DNA of 13,513 bases. Source: Candidatus Woesearchaeota archaeon (GTDB taxonomy: Archaea > Nanobdellota > Nanobdellia > Woesearchaeales > UBA11716). The notes under the pieces were generated by a model, which ran no database searches, was not told the origin of the DNA, and was given only the letters and a program-made list of their open reading frames with translations. Positions 13,387 through 13,513 of this stretch are shown here, one piece after another; the stretch's first letter is position 1; every line of letters starts with the position of its first letter. The stretch is taken from contig DUKR01000119.1 of assembly GCA_013329175.1 (NCBI GenBank), positions 1 through 13,513 of the forward strand, in the 5' to 3' direction. Position numbers and translations under genes: made by a program.

Positions 13387-13475
13387 TGAGCTTTTGGGAA
13401 TGCACCTTTTCCACGAGCCATATCCCCCAAAGCTTGCCACTCATGGCTATCCCGATGAGCTTTTCAGGCTTGTGA
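13387..13475 (-). repeat. Decayed repeat copy D (partial, weak outer limit)
   Basis: The first 33 nt (13387-13419) match 13001-13033 with two mismatches, giving a tandem period of 386 bp. Similarity to copy A then weakens, but TCGGGAT-like and GGCTCGTGG-like blocks remain on the minus strand. It may continue past the window edge. Confidence 0.4.
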
Positions 13476-13513
13476 GGTAGCATCCACTTTTCGTGTCAAC
13501 CAAATAACTGAGT

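Larger units (their letters stand above)
12777..13513. other. Gene-free region made of decayed repeats
   Basis: Apart from repeat copies C, B and D I see no supportable gene. The open frames present on the minus strand run through repeat sequence in frames that differ between copies, which argues against coding. Confidence 0.55.

Noticed and set aside
13147..13440. Cysteine-rich 97-codon minus-strand frame that might be a small metal-binding protein
   Set aside because: It runs across the junction of repeat copies B and D in a frame not preserved in copy A, so its cysteines are most likely accidental.

Overview
The window reads as a chromosome segment of an archaeon, most likely a member of the DPANN radiation (a Woesearchaeota- or Pacearchaeota-like lineage is my best guess, not a firm call). 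The evidence is a PurP-family pair, a DUF483 protein, a U32 protein, a short archaeal S-layer-type protein, and a uniform promoter style. In six of six cases a TATA-like box is centred 24-27 nt upstream of the first ATG of a transcription unit, as in leaderless archaeal transcripts. Genes inside operons instead carry Shine-Dalgarno (SD) sites or ATGA, GTGA or TAATG overlaps. No tRNA, rRNA, CRISPR array or transposase was found.

Layout. (1) 282-2325, plus strand: a membrane operon of an RDD protein, an SppA-type signal peptide peptidase and a bPH2-like protein. (2) 6879-2408, minus strand: a four-gene operon of a canonical PurP, an exported two-cysteine S-layer-type protein, a divergent PurP paralog and a fused GMP synthase. 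(3) 6880-7544: no intact gene, but one copy of a decayed repeat with traces of a minus-strand protein. (4) 7545-8105: a P-loop kinase. (5) 8237-10249: a leader ORF that looks like the stump of a winged-helix regulator, then a CcdA whose halves are in swapped order, then a DipZ-like membrane-anchored thioredoxin. A strong stem-loop with a T run follows. (6) 10595-11854: a U32 protein; 11949-12776: a DUF483 protein. (7) 12777-13513: no intact gene, only further decayed copies of the same repeat in tandem (period about 386 bp).

How it fits together. CcdA and the DipZ-like thioredoxin should move reducing equivalents across the membrane to act on exported disulfides; the S-layer-type protein has two cysteines that could be such a disulfide. 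The first operon looks like membrane protein upkeep, and its promoter shares an upstream motif with the CcdA operon. The purine genes combine an intact PurP, a PurP that has lost its glycine-rich loop, and GuaA, with no other purine gene in view.

The points most worth a second look are the circularly permuted CcdA, the diverged PurP in an operon with an exported protein, the decayed repeat family bracketing 7.4-12.8 kb, the regulator stump that kept its promoter, and the shared promoter motif.
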